Below are positions 16,672 through 25,451 of a DNA stretch of 64,000 nt, piece by piece. Position 1 is the first letter of the stretch, and every line of letters starts with the position of its first letter. The translations under genes were made by a program, and so were the position numbers. The notes under the pieces are model-generated. The model made no database searches, was not told where the DNA came from, and saw nothing but the letters and a program-made list of their open reading frames with translations. Source of the DNA: Bacteroidota bacterium (GTDB lineage Bacteria; Bacteroidota; Bacteroidia; NS11-12g; UBA9320); the NCBI GenBank assembly GCA_002746305.1, contig NVWV01000004.1:124001-188000 (forward strand), given 5' to 3'.

Positions 16672-17347
16672 ATCAGTACTATATCTGGAAGATGCATTCA
16701 TAATTCAACGTAATCTTGTTCAAATTCTGGGTAATGTAAACCTGAATTTAAGTCTTGGTGAGTTTGCCTATTTAATTGGAAAAACAGGAAGTGGTAAAAG
16801 CAGTCTTCTAAAAACTATTTATGCAGATTTGGACTTAAAAGAAGGGAACGGTAAAGTCGTGAATTTTGATCTTCGAACAATTGATAGAAATCAAGTGCCA
16901 ATGTTAAGACGGCAAATTGGAATGGTATTCCAAGATTTTGTTTTACTAGGAGATCGAAGTATTCGTGAAAACTTAGAGTTTGTGCTAAAAGCGACAGATT
17001 GGAAAGACAAGCAGAAGATTGCGACTAGAATTTCTGAAGTGCTAAATGCTGTAAGTCTAAATAATTTAATTGATAAAAAACCACATCAATTATCTGGGGG
17101 TGAACAACAGAGGGTTGTAATTGCACGAGCTTTACTCAATAAACCAAAACTAATTCTTGCTGATGAACCCACAGGTAATTTGGATCCGGAGGTGAGTGAT
17201 GAGATATTGGAGTTACTGCACAATATTGCAACTGACGGTACTGCTGTTCTTATGGCGACACATGATTACAGGCTAATTAATAAATTCCCGGGAACAGTTT
17301 ATCGCATAGAAAATGGCGTGGTGGATCAGACTAGCTTATTTGTTTAA
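16664..17347 (+). CDS. ftsE: FtsE-like ABC transporter ATPase
   Basis: 227 residues, a minimal ABC ATPase of FtsE length: Walker A GKTGSGKSS, Q-loop MVFQDFVLL, signature LSGGEQQR, Walker B LILADEPTGNLD, H-loop ATHD. FtsE with FtsX regulates peptidoglycan hydrolases at the division site. No ftsX gene is adjacent (the permeases at 12249 and 21311 are MacB and LolC types on other transcripts), so the FtsE name rests on similarity alone; LolD is the main alternative. The start codon overlaps the dnaX tau-frame stop by eight bases, so translation of ftsE may be coupled to the frameshifted dnaX product. Confidence 0.82.
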   Translation: MDKSVLYLEDAFIIQRNLVQILGNVNLNLSLGEFAYLIGKTGSGKSSLLKTIYADLDLKEGNGKVVNFDLRTIDRNQVPMLRRQIGMVFQDFVLLGDRSIRENLEFVLKATDWKDKQKIATRISEVLNAVSLNNLIDKKPHQLSGGEQQRVVIARALLNKPKLILADEPTGNLDPEVSDEILELLHNIATDGTAVLMATHDYRLINKFPGTVYRIENGVVDQTSLFV

Positions 17348-17464
17348 TTTTTTTGGCAATGTCTTTTTTCAAGTGAAATGATGTTTTTGCAAAGAGTCCA
17401 TATTTCAACCAGCAGAATCTACATTTCAAATGTTCTAATGCTCTTTTGAGAGATTGTAGGATTA

Positions 17465-18190
17465 TTATACTTCAGCTATAATCAATAGATTAGGTTCGAA
17501 AACCACGTTGTGCCATGTGCGTGCGGTACAAAAAAGCACTAGTTTTTTTAAACTCTTGTACTTCCACCATCCAATTTTACGTATGACTTCCTTGAGAGGA
17601 TTGGTATTTCGAACCAATCCACCAAATACCTGTACGGTTCCAAAACCAACGGCACTAGTAACTTGTAAAGCTGAACTCTTATTTAAAAACACCTCATGAC
17701 TTATGTCTCCATAAGCATAAACACTAGTTTGAGGAGCATCCATATTTGGAGTTCTGAAAATTGCCTTACCTCCAGGGTTTAAACATTTTTTTACATTTAA
17801 CAAAAAGTCAATTAGCTCATCCTTGGTAAAATGCTCTATAATATCTAACCCAACAATCACATCTGCTTTTTCTCCTTTTAAGAAGTAGTCATCAATGCTA
17901 CTTAGGTGTACGTTGGCCATCCCCAATTGGTTTGCCACAGTTACCTGTTCCTCACTAATATCATAGCCAACAACATTGGTGTATCCAGCATCCATAGCAG
18001 GTTTTACAAAAGTTCCAAAACCGCAACCAAGGTCCACAATCTTCGTAGATTTATTGCTAGGTAAAAGGTCAAGTAACTCTGCACCATTGTGAGATGCTTG
18101 TTCTGCTAGCATACTTTCATAATCCCTAGCCTGTTTGTTTACTTGATTGGTAAAGTAGTTGTTATATATAGCGTCTCTATATTTGAGCAT
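17465..18190 (-). CDS. Class I SAM-dependent methyltransferase
   Basis: 241 residues from the ATG at 18190. The SAM-binding core is clear: motif I IVDLGCGFGTF, acidic motif II (VVGYDISEEQ), motif III (GLDIIEHF) and the LNPGGKAIFRTPN loop. Similar enzymes occur in O-antigen and surface polysaccharide clusters, but no glycosyltransferase is near, so the substrate is unknown. The frame extends to a TTG at 18202, which lies inside a perfect -7 element (18200-18207), so the shorter start is preferred. It is divergent from rnhB with nearly overlapping promoters. Confidence 0.85.
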   Translation of the reverse strand: MLKYRDAIYNNYFTNQVNKQARDYESMLAEQASHNGAELLDLLPSNKSTKIVDLGCGFGTFVKPAMDAGYTNVVGYDISEEQVTVANQLGMANVHLSSIDDYFLKGEKADVIVGLDIIEHFTKDELIDFLLNVKKCLNPGGKAIFRTPNMDAPQTSVYAYGDISHEVFLNKSSALQVTSAVGFGTVQVFGGLVRNTNPLKEVIRKIGWWKYKSLKKLVLFCTARTWHNVVFEPNLLIIAEV

Positions 18191-18199
18191 TTCTGCGTG

Positions 18200-18207
18200 C
18201 AAACTTA
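18200..18207 (-). promoter_or_regulatory. -7 promoter element for the methyltransferase
   Basis: TAAGTTTG on the minus strand; nine bases to ATG 18190. Three bases separate it from the oppositely directed rnhB element. Confidence 0.65.
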
Positions 18208-18210
18208 TAG

Positions 18211-18218
18211 TATTTTTG
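18211..18218 (+). promoter_or_regulatory. -7 promoter element for rnhB
   Basis: TATTTTTG, exact TAnnTTTG; four bases to the ATG at 18223, so the mRNA is probably leaderless. Confidence 0.65.
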
Positions 18219-18222
18219 CTCG

Positions 18223-18807
18223 ATGCTCAAGAGCTATATGTATAAAGGTGTATTGGAAGCTGGATGTGATGAGGCAGGTAGAGGTTGTCTTGCTGGCCCT
18301 GTTTATGCTGCCGCCGTAATCTTGCCACCTAGAATAAGATTACCTCTTCTTGATGATAGTAAAAAGTTGAAGGAATCTATCCGAGATATCTTACGCAAAC
18401 AAATAGAAAAGAAAGCTATCGCATGGGCAGTTGGGATATGTACTGAGAGGGAGATAGAAAAGTATAATATTTTAAATTGCAGCATTTTGGCAATGCAAAG
18501 AGCAGTTCTTAAATTGGAAACTAAGCCAGACCACTTGCTTATTGATGGGAATAGGTTTAACCCATTTGATTTATATAAGTTTACTACTGTTATAAAGGGG
18601 GATGGGAAGTATAGAAATATAGCAGCAGCTAGTATTCTAGCCAAAACACACAGAGATGAGTATATGAAGAACCTGTCATTGGAACATCCCGATTATGGAT
18701 TCGAAAAGCATAAAGGATATGGCACTGCTCAACACGTAAGGGCCATTGATGAATTTGGTTATCTGGACTGCCATCGTAAAACCTTTATTTTGAAGAAAAG
18801 AAAATGA
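18223..18807 (+). CDS. rnhB: Ribonuclease HII
   Basis: 194 residues. It cuts RNA in RNA-DNA hybrids and single ribonucleotides misincorporated in DNA. The catalytic motif CDEAGRGCLAGPV holds Asp16 and Glu17; the third acidic residue lies in LLIDGN, and the motif AAASILAKTHRDEYM with the C-terminal KHKGYGTAQH is also type 2-specific. The start follows a -7 element by four bases. The stop overlaps the ATG of the next gene (ATGA), so the outer membrane protein gene is coupled to it, an unexpected pairing functionally. Confidence 0.95.
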   Translation: MLKSYMYKGVLEAGCDEAGRGCLAGPVYAAAVILPPRIRLPLLDDSKKLKESIRDILRKQIEKKAIAWAVGICTEREIEKYNILNCSILAMQRAVLKLETKPDHLLIDGNRFNPFDLYKFTTVIKGDGKYRNIAAASILAKTHRDEYMKNLSLEHPDYGFEKHKGYGTAQHVRAIDEFGYLDCHRKTFILKKRK

Positions 18808-19589
18808 TGATACTTAAAAAAGTAAAATTACTTGTTGCACTTTGTATTAGTGTTACCGCATTTGGACAGTCAGATACGCTTATACCTTCGAGTCCAAAGT
18901 TGCACTATTTTCGAGTGAATATGGGACCTAAACTAGAGCAGTATGTCGTCAATGGGAATTCCAACGTTACTTCTATTCCTCATTTGGATGTAGGGGCTGG
19001 ATTATATATTGGAAGAAGGTTTACCGAAAATATTTATGCTGAGGTTGGTCTTATCAAAAATGACTATTCAGCTCGACTAGAAATAACCAGCCAAAATATG
19101 GCAGGAGAGGAACTGAAATCCTTTTCAAGTCAATTGTATCCTACATTTTCTTCTGTTCAAGTAGGGCTGTTAGGAGGTTACAGGTTGCCGTTAAGTGAGA
19201 AATGGACTATTTATGGGCAAGGCGGGTTTCACTTGTTCTTAAATAAAAAACTGACAAGAACGGGGTCTCAATTTTTTAAGGAGCCAGCAAGAAATGAAAG
19301 TGGTAGCTACGAAGAGGACATAGAAGTTATTGCATTTTCGAATGATTTTGAACCAGGGAATATTATTTTTAGAGGAGATGTCGGTGTATATAGACAGATT
19401 TCGAAATCCCTTTCCCTTGATTTTAGTGTGTCTGGAAGATTTTCAAATCTACCGCTGAATGAATTCAAAATTGAGTATAGCAGTTTTTCGAATTCAACCA
19501 AACAACAAGCTGTTGTAGCAAACAAGGGAGTGGCTCTTAATTTAATTTTTGGCATCAAGTATCAAATCAATAAATACAAATCCAGTTGA
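18804..19589 (+). CDS. Secreted outer-membrane beta-barrel protein
   Basis: 261 residues. A Sec signal peptide (KKVKLLVALCISVTAFGQ) is followed by alternating hydrophobic strands ending in an aromatic/basic terminus, typical of small Bacteroidota outer-membrane barrels (for example LYIGRRFTENIYAEVGLIK, VQVGLLGGYRLPLSEKWTIY, LNLIFGIKYQINK). No family more specific is recognised. It overlaps rnhB by four bases, which implies translation from the rnhB message. Function unknown. Confidence 0.8.
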   Translation: MMILKKVKLLVALCISVTAFGQSDTLIPSSPKLHYFRVNMGPKLEQYVVNGNSNVTSIPHLDVGAGLYIGRRFTENIYAEVGLIKNDYSARLEITSQNMAGEELKSFSSQLYPTFSSVQVGLLGGYRLPLSEKWTIYGQGGFHLFLNKKLTRTGSQFFKEPARNESGSYEEDIEVIAFSNDFEPGNIIFRGDVGVYRQISKSLSLDFSVSGRFSNLPLNEFKIEYSSFSNSTKQQAVVANKGVALNLIFGIKYQINKYKSS

Positions 19590-19616
19590 TGTTAATAATT
19601 GAGCAGTTACCTTATT

Positions 19617-19624
19617 TATCTTTG
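19617..19624 (+). promoter_or_regulatory. -7 promoter element for the ion channel gene
   Basis: TATCTTTG, exact TAnnTTTG; ten bases to ATG 19635. Confidence 0.7.
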
Positions 19625-19634
19625 CCTATAGTAA

Positions 19635-20596
<962 letters not shown>

Positions 20597-20631
20597 GGTA
20601 AGCGTCGAAGGAACTTTCTCACCGTCTTGTT

Positions 20632-20952
20632 CTAATTAATAAAAATCTCCTTTTGATTTATAGTTTCGGTACCAATCATTTGGATAATGTATTTACCTGA
20701 CTCAAGATTCAATGATGAGATATTAAAACTGTTATGATATACCTCATATGTTTGAAAGAAGTTGTAGTCTTTCGATAAAATATTTATGCGAGATCCTTGT
20801 TCAAGCCCAGTAATATGTAAGCGTTTATTTTCTTGTGAAGTCTCTATCTTAGCTGAATGTTTTGAATCTGAATTGTTCGGTTTTGTGAAATTATCAGCTA
20901 AAGCAACGAGCATAGCAAAGACTGCTATTGAGAGTAAAAGTGTCTTTTTCAT
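20632..20952 (-). CDS. Short secreted protein consisting mostly of a T9SS-like sorting domain
   Basis: 106 residues from the ATG at 20952. The signal peptide (MKKTLLLSIAVFAMLVALA) is followed by a Ser/Lys/Asn-rich linker. The rest is a beta-sandwich module resembling the T9SS type A tail (KRLHITGLEQGSRINILSKD, then SGKYIIQMIG and KEIFIN), with no room for a cargo domain. The frame extends to 21033, but a -7 element at 20995-21002 lies in that extension, so the start is 20952 (or 20979). A CTD-only protein is odd: it could be a truncated gene, an independent adaptor or simply a small secreted beta protein. Confidence 0.7.
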   Translation of the reverse strand: MKKTLLLSIAVFAMLVALADNFTKPNNSDSKHSAKIETSQENKRLHITGLEQGSRINILSKDYNFFQTYEVYHNSFNISSLNLESGKYIIQMIGTETINQKEIFIN

Positions 20953-20994
20953 AAGTGTAGTATTAGCGAATATAGACATATGAGAGCGTTTGTC

Positions 20995-21002
20995 CAAAAG
21001 TA
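20995..21002 (-). promoter_or_regulatory. -7 promoter element for the short secreted protein
   Basis: TACTTTTG on the minus strand, exact TAnnTTTG, inside the longer open frame; rules out the start at 21033. Confidence 0.65.
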
Positions 21003-21108
21003 GCGTGAATAATACCGGAGTGGAAATAAACATATTTAGTGGTGATTTATTCTACATAATCATGAACTTTGAAGGCGAAAATAAACATGGTAGTATCAAC
21101 GGGATAGT

Positions 21109-21309
21109 ATGATCAAAGGTTGTAATCAAGAAAAATTAGAATTCGTTTTAGGTCAGTTGGTTATATTCAGAGATTTAACCCTAATCGAATTGAAAATATT
21201 TCGTGTGATGATAAGCATAAATGAGCATAATTATCCGTTACTCAGTGATCAGGAGATTATAGAGAAGCATCAAAGTGCACTAGACTATGTTCTGAATAGC
21301 AGGAATTGA
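21109..21309 (+). CDS. Small hypothetical protein
   Basis: 66 residues (starts MIKGCNQEKLEFVLGQL), helical, no signal peptide or motif that I recognise. The ORF fills the gap between a divergent secreted-protein gene and the convergent LolC-like gene, whose stop is one base away. A near-consensus -7 element (GAACTTTG) lies about 40 bases upstream. Codon choice looks like its neighbours, but the ORF is short; treat as possible. Confidence 0.4.
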   Translation: MIKGCNQEKLEFVLGQLVIFRDLTLIELKIFRVMISINEHNYPLLSDQEIIEKHQSALDYVLNSRN

Positions 21310-21310
21310 C

Positions 21311-22537
21311 TTACCTAAAGTTAATACTTTGTAAAGGGCCTATTTTATTGATTAATCTTACTGGAACATAGGTAAATAGAAAGCAAACCAAAAGTGCTCC
21401 AAAATTAATAATCAATAAATAAGACAAAGGAAGAGTAAAAGGGACTGCATCCATATAATATGTATCTGCAGGTAGGCCTATTACCTTATATTTATTTTGC
21501 ATATAGGCAGCTCCCAAGGCAATAATATTTCCCAATACCAATCCGCCAATTAAGATGAAGGTGCCTTGCCAGTTAAAGATACCCATTACCTTCTGAGATG
21601 AAGCTCCCATTGCTTTCAAAAGACCAATCATTGGTATGCGATCAATAATGAGAATAAGTAAAACAGTAATTATATTAATGATTGCTACAATAAACATGAG
21701 AACAATAATCACTATGACATTTGCATCGACAATTTCAAGCCATTGGAAAATAGTGGGGTATAACTCAATTATACTATTTACCGCATAATTATAGTCCAAT
21801 CTGCTAGAAACGTTGGATTTAGCTTGTTCAATGTCTTCAAAATTGTCAATTTTTACTTCATATCCAGCCGCTTTTGAATAATAATTTTTTGTACTAACGA
21901 CTCTTTGAATAGCTCTAAGATGGGCTATTGCAAATTGTTTGTCAAATTCTTGAAGTCCTGTATTATATATACCAACAATTTTGGGTTTTCTTCTTCTTAC
22001 GTCTTGATTGTTAATGAAGTATAGGTTTAGACGATCACCTGTATCTACTTGCATGATACTAGCAGTATATTCAGATATCAAAATATCATAACTATCTATG
22101 CTATCTGTATATGAAGGTATGATACCACGTTTCAGGTGTTTTTTATAAAAACTAAAATCATAGTTGGAAGGAAAGCACTTTAACACAATACCTTCTAAAG
22201 TTGAATCCGATTTGATGATTCCCGCTTTATTGATAAATGGGAAGACAGAGGAAATACCTTCTGTTTGATTGAGATCCTGGATCAGATTAGAATCAATATC
22301 AAATAAATTAGTTTCGTTTCCATTGGCAAGTTGATATCTAGTAATACTTATGTCTCCAGCATATCCCTGGACTTTTTCTCTAATTTCCTTTTTAAAACCA
22401 AGTAGGATTCCAAAAGCTAAAATTACTACACAAACGCTAATTGATACAGCAGCAATGGCCAATCCAGTGATCGTTTTCGTAAAAGAGTGTTGCTTACTTA
22501 GGCTTAGCTTCTTAGCTATATAATATCCGAATTGCAT
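21311..22537 (-). CDS. LolC/LolE-type ABC permease
   Basis: 408 residues with one N-terminal and three C-terminal transmembrane helices around a periplasmic domain. The N-terminal region (YIAKKLSLSKQHSFTKTITG then AIAAVSISVCVVIL) and the C-terminal FtsX domain (IGLLKAMGASSQKVMGIFN) match the LolC/E group, which extracts lipoproteins from the inner membrane for delivery to the outer membrane. No LolD ATPase is adjacent; Bacteroidota usually encode it elsewhere. Nothing is seen of a partner permease, so it may function as a homodimer. Confidence 0.88.
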   Translation of the reverse strand: MQFGYYIAKKLSLSKQHSFTKTITGLAIAAVSISVCVVILAFGILLGFKKEIREKVQGYAGDISITRYQLANGNETNLFDIDSNLIQDLNQTEGISSVFPFINKAGIIKSDSTLEGIVLKCFPSNYDFSFYKKHLKRGIIPSYTDSIDSYDILISEYTASIMQVDTGDRLNLYFINNQDVRRRKPKIVGIYNTGLQEFDKQFAIAHLRAIQRVVSTKNYYSKAAGYEVKIDNFEDIEQAKSNVSSRLDYNYAVNSIIELYPTIFQWLEIVDANVIVIIVLMFIVAIINIITVLLILIIDRIPMIGLLKAMGASSQKVMGIFNWQGTFILIGGLVLGNIIALGAAYMQNKYKVIGLPADTYYMDAVPFTLPLSYLLIINFGALLVCFLFTYVPVRLINKIGPLQSINFR

Positions 22538-22567
22538 ATTTTTGACGTTGCAAGATTAAAAACTTAA

Positions 22568-23797
22568 ATGAAGAAAACAGTATTTATAGGTGTTTTGATG
22601 GGGATTTTTGTTTCGTGTCAATCATCTGATAAGAAACAAGTACAAAAAACTATTAAACCAAGTCAAATTGAGTCGCATGTTTCCTACAATAAAGAGGATA
22701 TTATTTTAGGTGCAGAAAGAATAGCGGATTACATCAAAGATTTTCAAAATAAGCGTATTGCTCTAGTAGTGAATCAGACAAGTGTAATAGGGACTAGTCA
22801 TTTGGTGGATACATTTCAAGCTATTGGAGTTAATATTAAGAAGGTATTTGCCCCAGAACATGGATTCAGAGGGAATCATAGTGCCGGGGCTATAATAAGT
22901 AATGGTGTAGATATTAAGACGGGTTTGCCAGTTGTCTCCTTATATGGGAAAAATAAGAAACCCACAGCTGAAATGCTACATGATGTTGATATTGTAGTCT
23001 TTGATATTCAGGATGTTGGTGTTCGATTTTATACGTATATCTCAACCATGCATTATGTTATGGAGGCTTGTGCTGAGCTAGGAAAGCAGGTAATAATCTT
23101 GGACAGGCCCAATCCAAATGGTTTTTACATTGATGGACCAGTTTTAGAAAAAGAATATTCATCCTTCATAGGTATGCATCCTATACCTATTGTTCATGGT
23201 TTGACGGTAGGTGAACTTGCCCTAATGATCAATGGAGAAAGATGGCTCAAAGGTGAGGTGTTTTGTGATTTAAAGGTCGTAGGCTGTAAAAACTATGCTC
23301 ACGACTTGTTATATGAACTGCCGATAAAACCATCTCCTAATTTACCCAATATGAACTCTATATATCTATATCCATATTTAGGTCTTTTTGAAGGTACAAA
23401 TGTTAGTGTGGGAAGAGGTACAACAAAACCTTTTCAGATTATTGGAAGACCAGGAATGCAAGGAGATACGTCATTTATCCCAGAATCAATACCAGGGGTT
23501 TCTGATCACCCTAAATATGAAAGTAAGGAGTGCAAGGGTTTTGTGGTTGATGATGTTAATAATCCATCGTTTTTCACAAATGGAGGCCTGAACTTAAGTT
23601 GGTTAAAACTGTTTTATGATAATAACAGTGTAAATGAAGGTGAATATTTCAAAAGTTTTATTTATAAATTGTGCGGTACTAAGTCACTAAAAACCCAGAT
23701 AGAACAAGGGCTGTCCGAGGAAAAGATTAAAGAATCCTGGCAGGAAGATTTGGATAAATACAAGGAGATGAGGAAAAAGTATCTTTTGTATCCTTAG
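22568..23797 (+). CDS. DUF1343 lipoprotein, NamZ-like exo-beta-N-acetylmuramidase
   Basis: 409 residues. Lipoprotein signal with Cys17 (GIFVSC). The body is the DUF1343 domain: VNQTSVIG, FAPEHGFRG, SLYGKNKKPT, DIQDVGVRFYTYISTMHYV and LDRPNPNG are its landmark motifs. Characterised members (NamZ of Bacillus and Tannerella) remove terminal N-acetylmuramic acid from peptidoglycan fragments, so this protein probably recovers cell-wall turnover sugars in the periplasm or at the outer membrane. It is divergent from the LolC-like gene with a 30-base gap. No other recycling gene is adjacent. Confidence 0.9.
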   Translation: MKKTVFIGVLMGIFVSCQSSDKKQVQKTIKPSQIESHVSYNKEDIILGAERIADYIKDFQNKRIALVVNQTSVIGTSHLVDTFQAIGVNIKKVFAPEHGFRGNHSAGAIISNGVDIKTGLPVVSLYGKNKKPTAEMLHDVDIVVFDIQDVGVRFYTYISTMHYVMEACAELGKQVIILDRPNPNGFYIDGPVLEKEYSSFIGMHPIPIVHGLTVGELALMINGERWLKGEVFCDLKVVGCKNYAHDLLYELPIKPSPNLPNMNSIYLYPYLGLFEGTNVSVGRGTTKPFQIIGRPGMQGDTSFIPESIPGVSDHPKYESKECKGFVVDDVNNPSFFTNGGLNLSWLKLFYDNNSVNEGEYFKSFIYKLCGTKSLKTQIEQGLSEEKIKESWQEDLDKYKEMRKKYLLYP

Positions 23798-23850
23798 TAT
23801 AGGATAAGTCAAATATAAATAACATCTTTGCAGCCCTAAAAAACAGAGGA

Positions 23851-24084
23851 ATGTCTAGAGTATGTGATTTAACTGGCAAAAAAGCCTTAGCTGGGAACAA
23901 TGTTTCTCACTCAAAAAGAAGAACTAAAAGAAGGTTTTATCCAAATCTTCAGACCAAGAAGTTCTATCTTCCCGAGCAAGATGAGTGGATTACTTTAAAA
24001 GTAAGTACATCAGCATTGAAAACCATCAACAAGAAGGGGATTAGTGCTTGCTTAAATAGTTTATTGAAAAACGGTAAGATATAA
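23851..24084 (+). CDS. rpmB: 50S ribosomal protein bL28
   Basis: 77 residues: N-terminal [20 protein letters not shown], then [20 protein letters not shown], the standard L28 form. One cysteine only, so not a zinc-binding version. First gene of the rpmB-rpmG-DUF4295 cluster that is typical of Bacteroidota. A near-consensus -7 element (CATCTTTG) lies about 25 bases upstream; the ATG follows AGAGGA directly, which is too close to be a usable Shine-Dalgarno. Confidence 0.97.
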   Translation: MSRVCDLTGKKALAGNNVSHSKRRTKRRFYPNLQTKKFYLPEQDEWITLKVSTSALKTINKKGISACLNSLLKNGKI

Positions 24085-24086
24085 TA

Positions 24087-24269
24087 ATGGCAAAGAAAGG
24101 AAATAGAGTACAAGTGATTTTAGAGTGCACTGAACAAAAAGGTTCAAATGTGCCTGGTATGTCTAGATACATCACTACAAAGAATAAGAGAAATACAACT
24201 GAGCGTATAGAGCTTAAGAAGTATAACCCATTCATGAAAAAAGTAACTGTACACAAAGAGATAAAGTAA
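24087..24269 (+). CDS. rpmG: 50S ribosomal protein bL33
   Basis: 60 residues, N-terminus [18 protein letters not shown], then [20 protein letters not shown]. Contains only one cysteine of the zinc-ribbon set, so it is the zinc-independent (C-minus) form. It starts two bases after rpmB, and no Shine-Dalgarno sequence is present. Confidence 0.97.
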   Translation: MAKKGNRVQVILECTEQKGSNVPGMSRYITTKNKRNTTERIELKKYNPFMKKVTVHKEIK

Positions 24270-24270
24270 G

Positions 24271-24426
24271 ATGGCAAAGAAAGTTGTAGCAACACTAAAG
24301 AAAGCTGGTTCAGGTAGAGATTGGGCCAAAGTGATAAGATGCGTTAAGTCTCCAAGAACTGGAGCTTACTCATTCAGAGAAGAAATGATGCCTACAGAGT
24401 CTGTTAAAGAAGCTTTAGCTAAATAA
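24271..24426 (+). CDS. DUF4295 small ribosomal protein of Bacteroidota (bL38)
   Basis: 51 residues: MAKKVVATLKKAGSGRDWAK, followed by VIRCVKSPRTGAYSFREEMM. This is the DUF4295 family, invariably next to rpmG in Bacteroidota. My recollection is that the Flavobacterium johnsoniae ribosome structure showed it bound to the large subunit and named it bL38. It starts one base after the rpmG stop. Very basic N-terminal half, acidic C-terminal end (TESVKEALAK). Family call is firm; the bL38 name is from memory. Confidence 0.92.
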   Translation: MAKKVVATLKKAGSGRDWAKVIRCVKSPRTGAYSFREEMMPTESVKEALAK

Positions 24427-24457
24427 GACATTAGGACTAAAATATTTTTTATAACCA

Positions 24458-24492
24458 AAAGGCTTCCTACATTTGATGGGAAGCTTTTTTTG
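24458..24492 (+). terminator. Terminator of the rpmB-rpmG-DUF4295 operon
   Basis: Stem AAAGGCTTCC with GGAAGCTTT (one G-T pair), 11-base loop, then seven T in a row and further T-rich sequence. ftsY starts 12 bases later. Confidence 0.85.
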
Positions 24493-24503
24493 TTTTTATA
24501 ATT

Positions 24504-25451
24504 ATGGGATTATTAGATTTTTTTAAGAAGAAACCTACTACTGAACAAAAGGAAAAACTTGATGAAGGTCTAGAAAAGACTAGAAGTTCATTTATTAACA
24601 AGATATCTAAAGTAGTTGTAGGTAAGAGCACAATTGACGAGAACTTTTTAGATGATTTGGAGGAAATACTCATCTCATCTGATGTAGGTGTAGACACGAC
24701 TGTAAAGATTATAGATAGAATAGAAGCTCGAGTTTCTAAAGATAAGTATCTTGGAGAGACAGAACTGAATACTATGCTCAAAGAGGAGATTATTGGGTTG
24801 TTGTCTGAGAATGAAAGTCCTATTCATAATCAAGAAACTAAGCCATATGTAATTATGGTTGTTGGGGTGAATGGAGTAGGAAAAACAACTACAATTGGTA
24901 AACTTTCACATATGTTTAAACAACAAGGGTTGAAGGTGGTTATTGGGGCAGCTGATACATTTAGAGCTGCAGCCGTAGATCAAATTAAAATCTGGGGAGA
25001 TAGAGTAGGAGTTGAGGTGGTTGCAAAAGGAATGAATACAGATCCCGCTGCGGTTGCCTTTGAAGCGGTGAAATATGGAAGTGAAGTGGAGGCGGATGTT
25101 GTGATTATTGATACTGCCGGACGTTTACATAATAAAGTTAATCTTATGAATGAACTATCTAAGATTAAACGAGTTATGGATAAACAGGTTGATGGTGCTC
25201 CACATGAGGTTCTTCTGGTTTTAGATGCCTCAACAGGTCAAAATGCTTTTGAACAGGCAAAGCAGTTTACAGCTTCTACAGAAGTTTCCGCATTGGCACT
25301 GACCAAACTAGACGGTACAGCAAAGGGAGGAGTGGTTATTGGAATTAGCGACCAGTTTAATATTCCTGTAAAGTATATAGGTGTAGGTGAACAAATGAAT
25401 GATTTACAAATATTTGATGGTAAGAACTTTGTTAACTCACTATTTTCATAA
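24504..25451 (+). CDS. ftsY: Signal recognition particle receptor FtsY
   Basis: 315 residues. The short acidic N-terminal region is as expected outside Enterobacteria. The four-helix N domain and the SRP-type G domain follow: G1 GVNGVGKTTT, DTFRAAAVDQ, G3 DTAGR, G4 TKLDGTAKGG. It receives SRP-ribosome-nascent chain complexes at the membrane. rimO starts on the next base after its stop, so the two form one operon, followed four bases further by bshC. It begins just after the L28-operon terminator; no exact -7 element is visible. Confidence 0.96.
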   Translation: MGLLDFFKKKPTTEQKEKLDEGLEKTRSSFINKISKVVVGKSTIDENFLDDLEEILISSDVGVDTTVKIIDRIEARVSKDKYLGETELNTMLKEEIIGLLSENESPIHNQETKPYVIMVVGVNGVGKTTTIGKLSHMFKQQGLKVVIGAADTFRAAAVDQIKIWGDRVGVEVVAKGMNTDPAAVAFEAVKYGSEVEADVVIIDTAGRLHNKVNLMNELSKIKRVMDKQVDGAPHEVLLVLDASTGQNAFEQAKQFTASTEVSALALTKLDGTAKGGVVIGISDQFNIPVKYIGVGEQMNDLQIFDGKNFVNSLFS

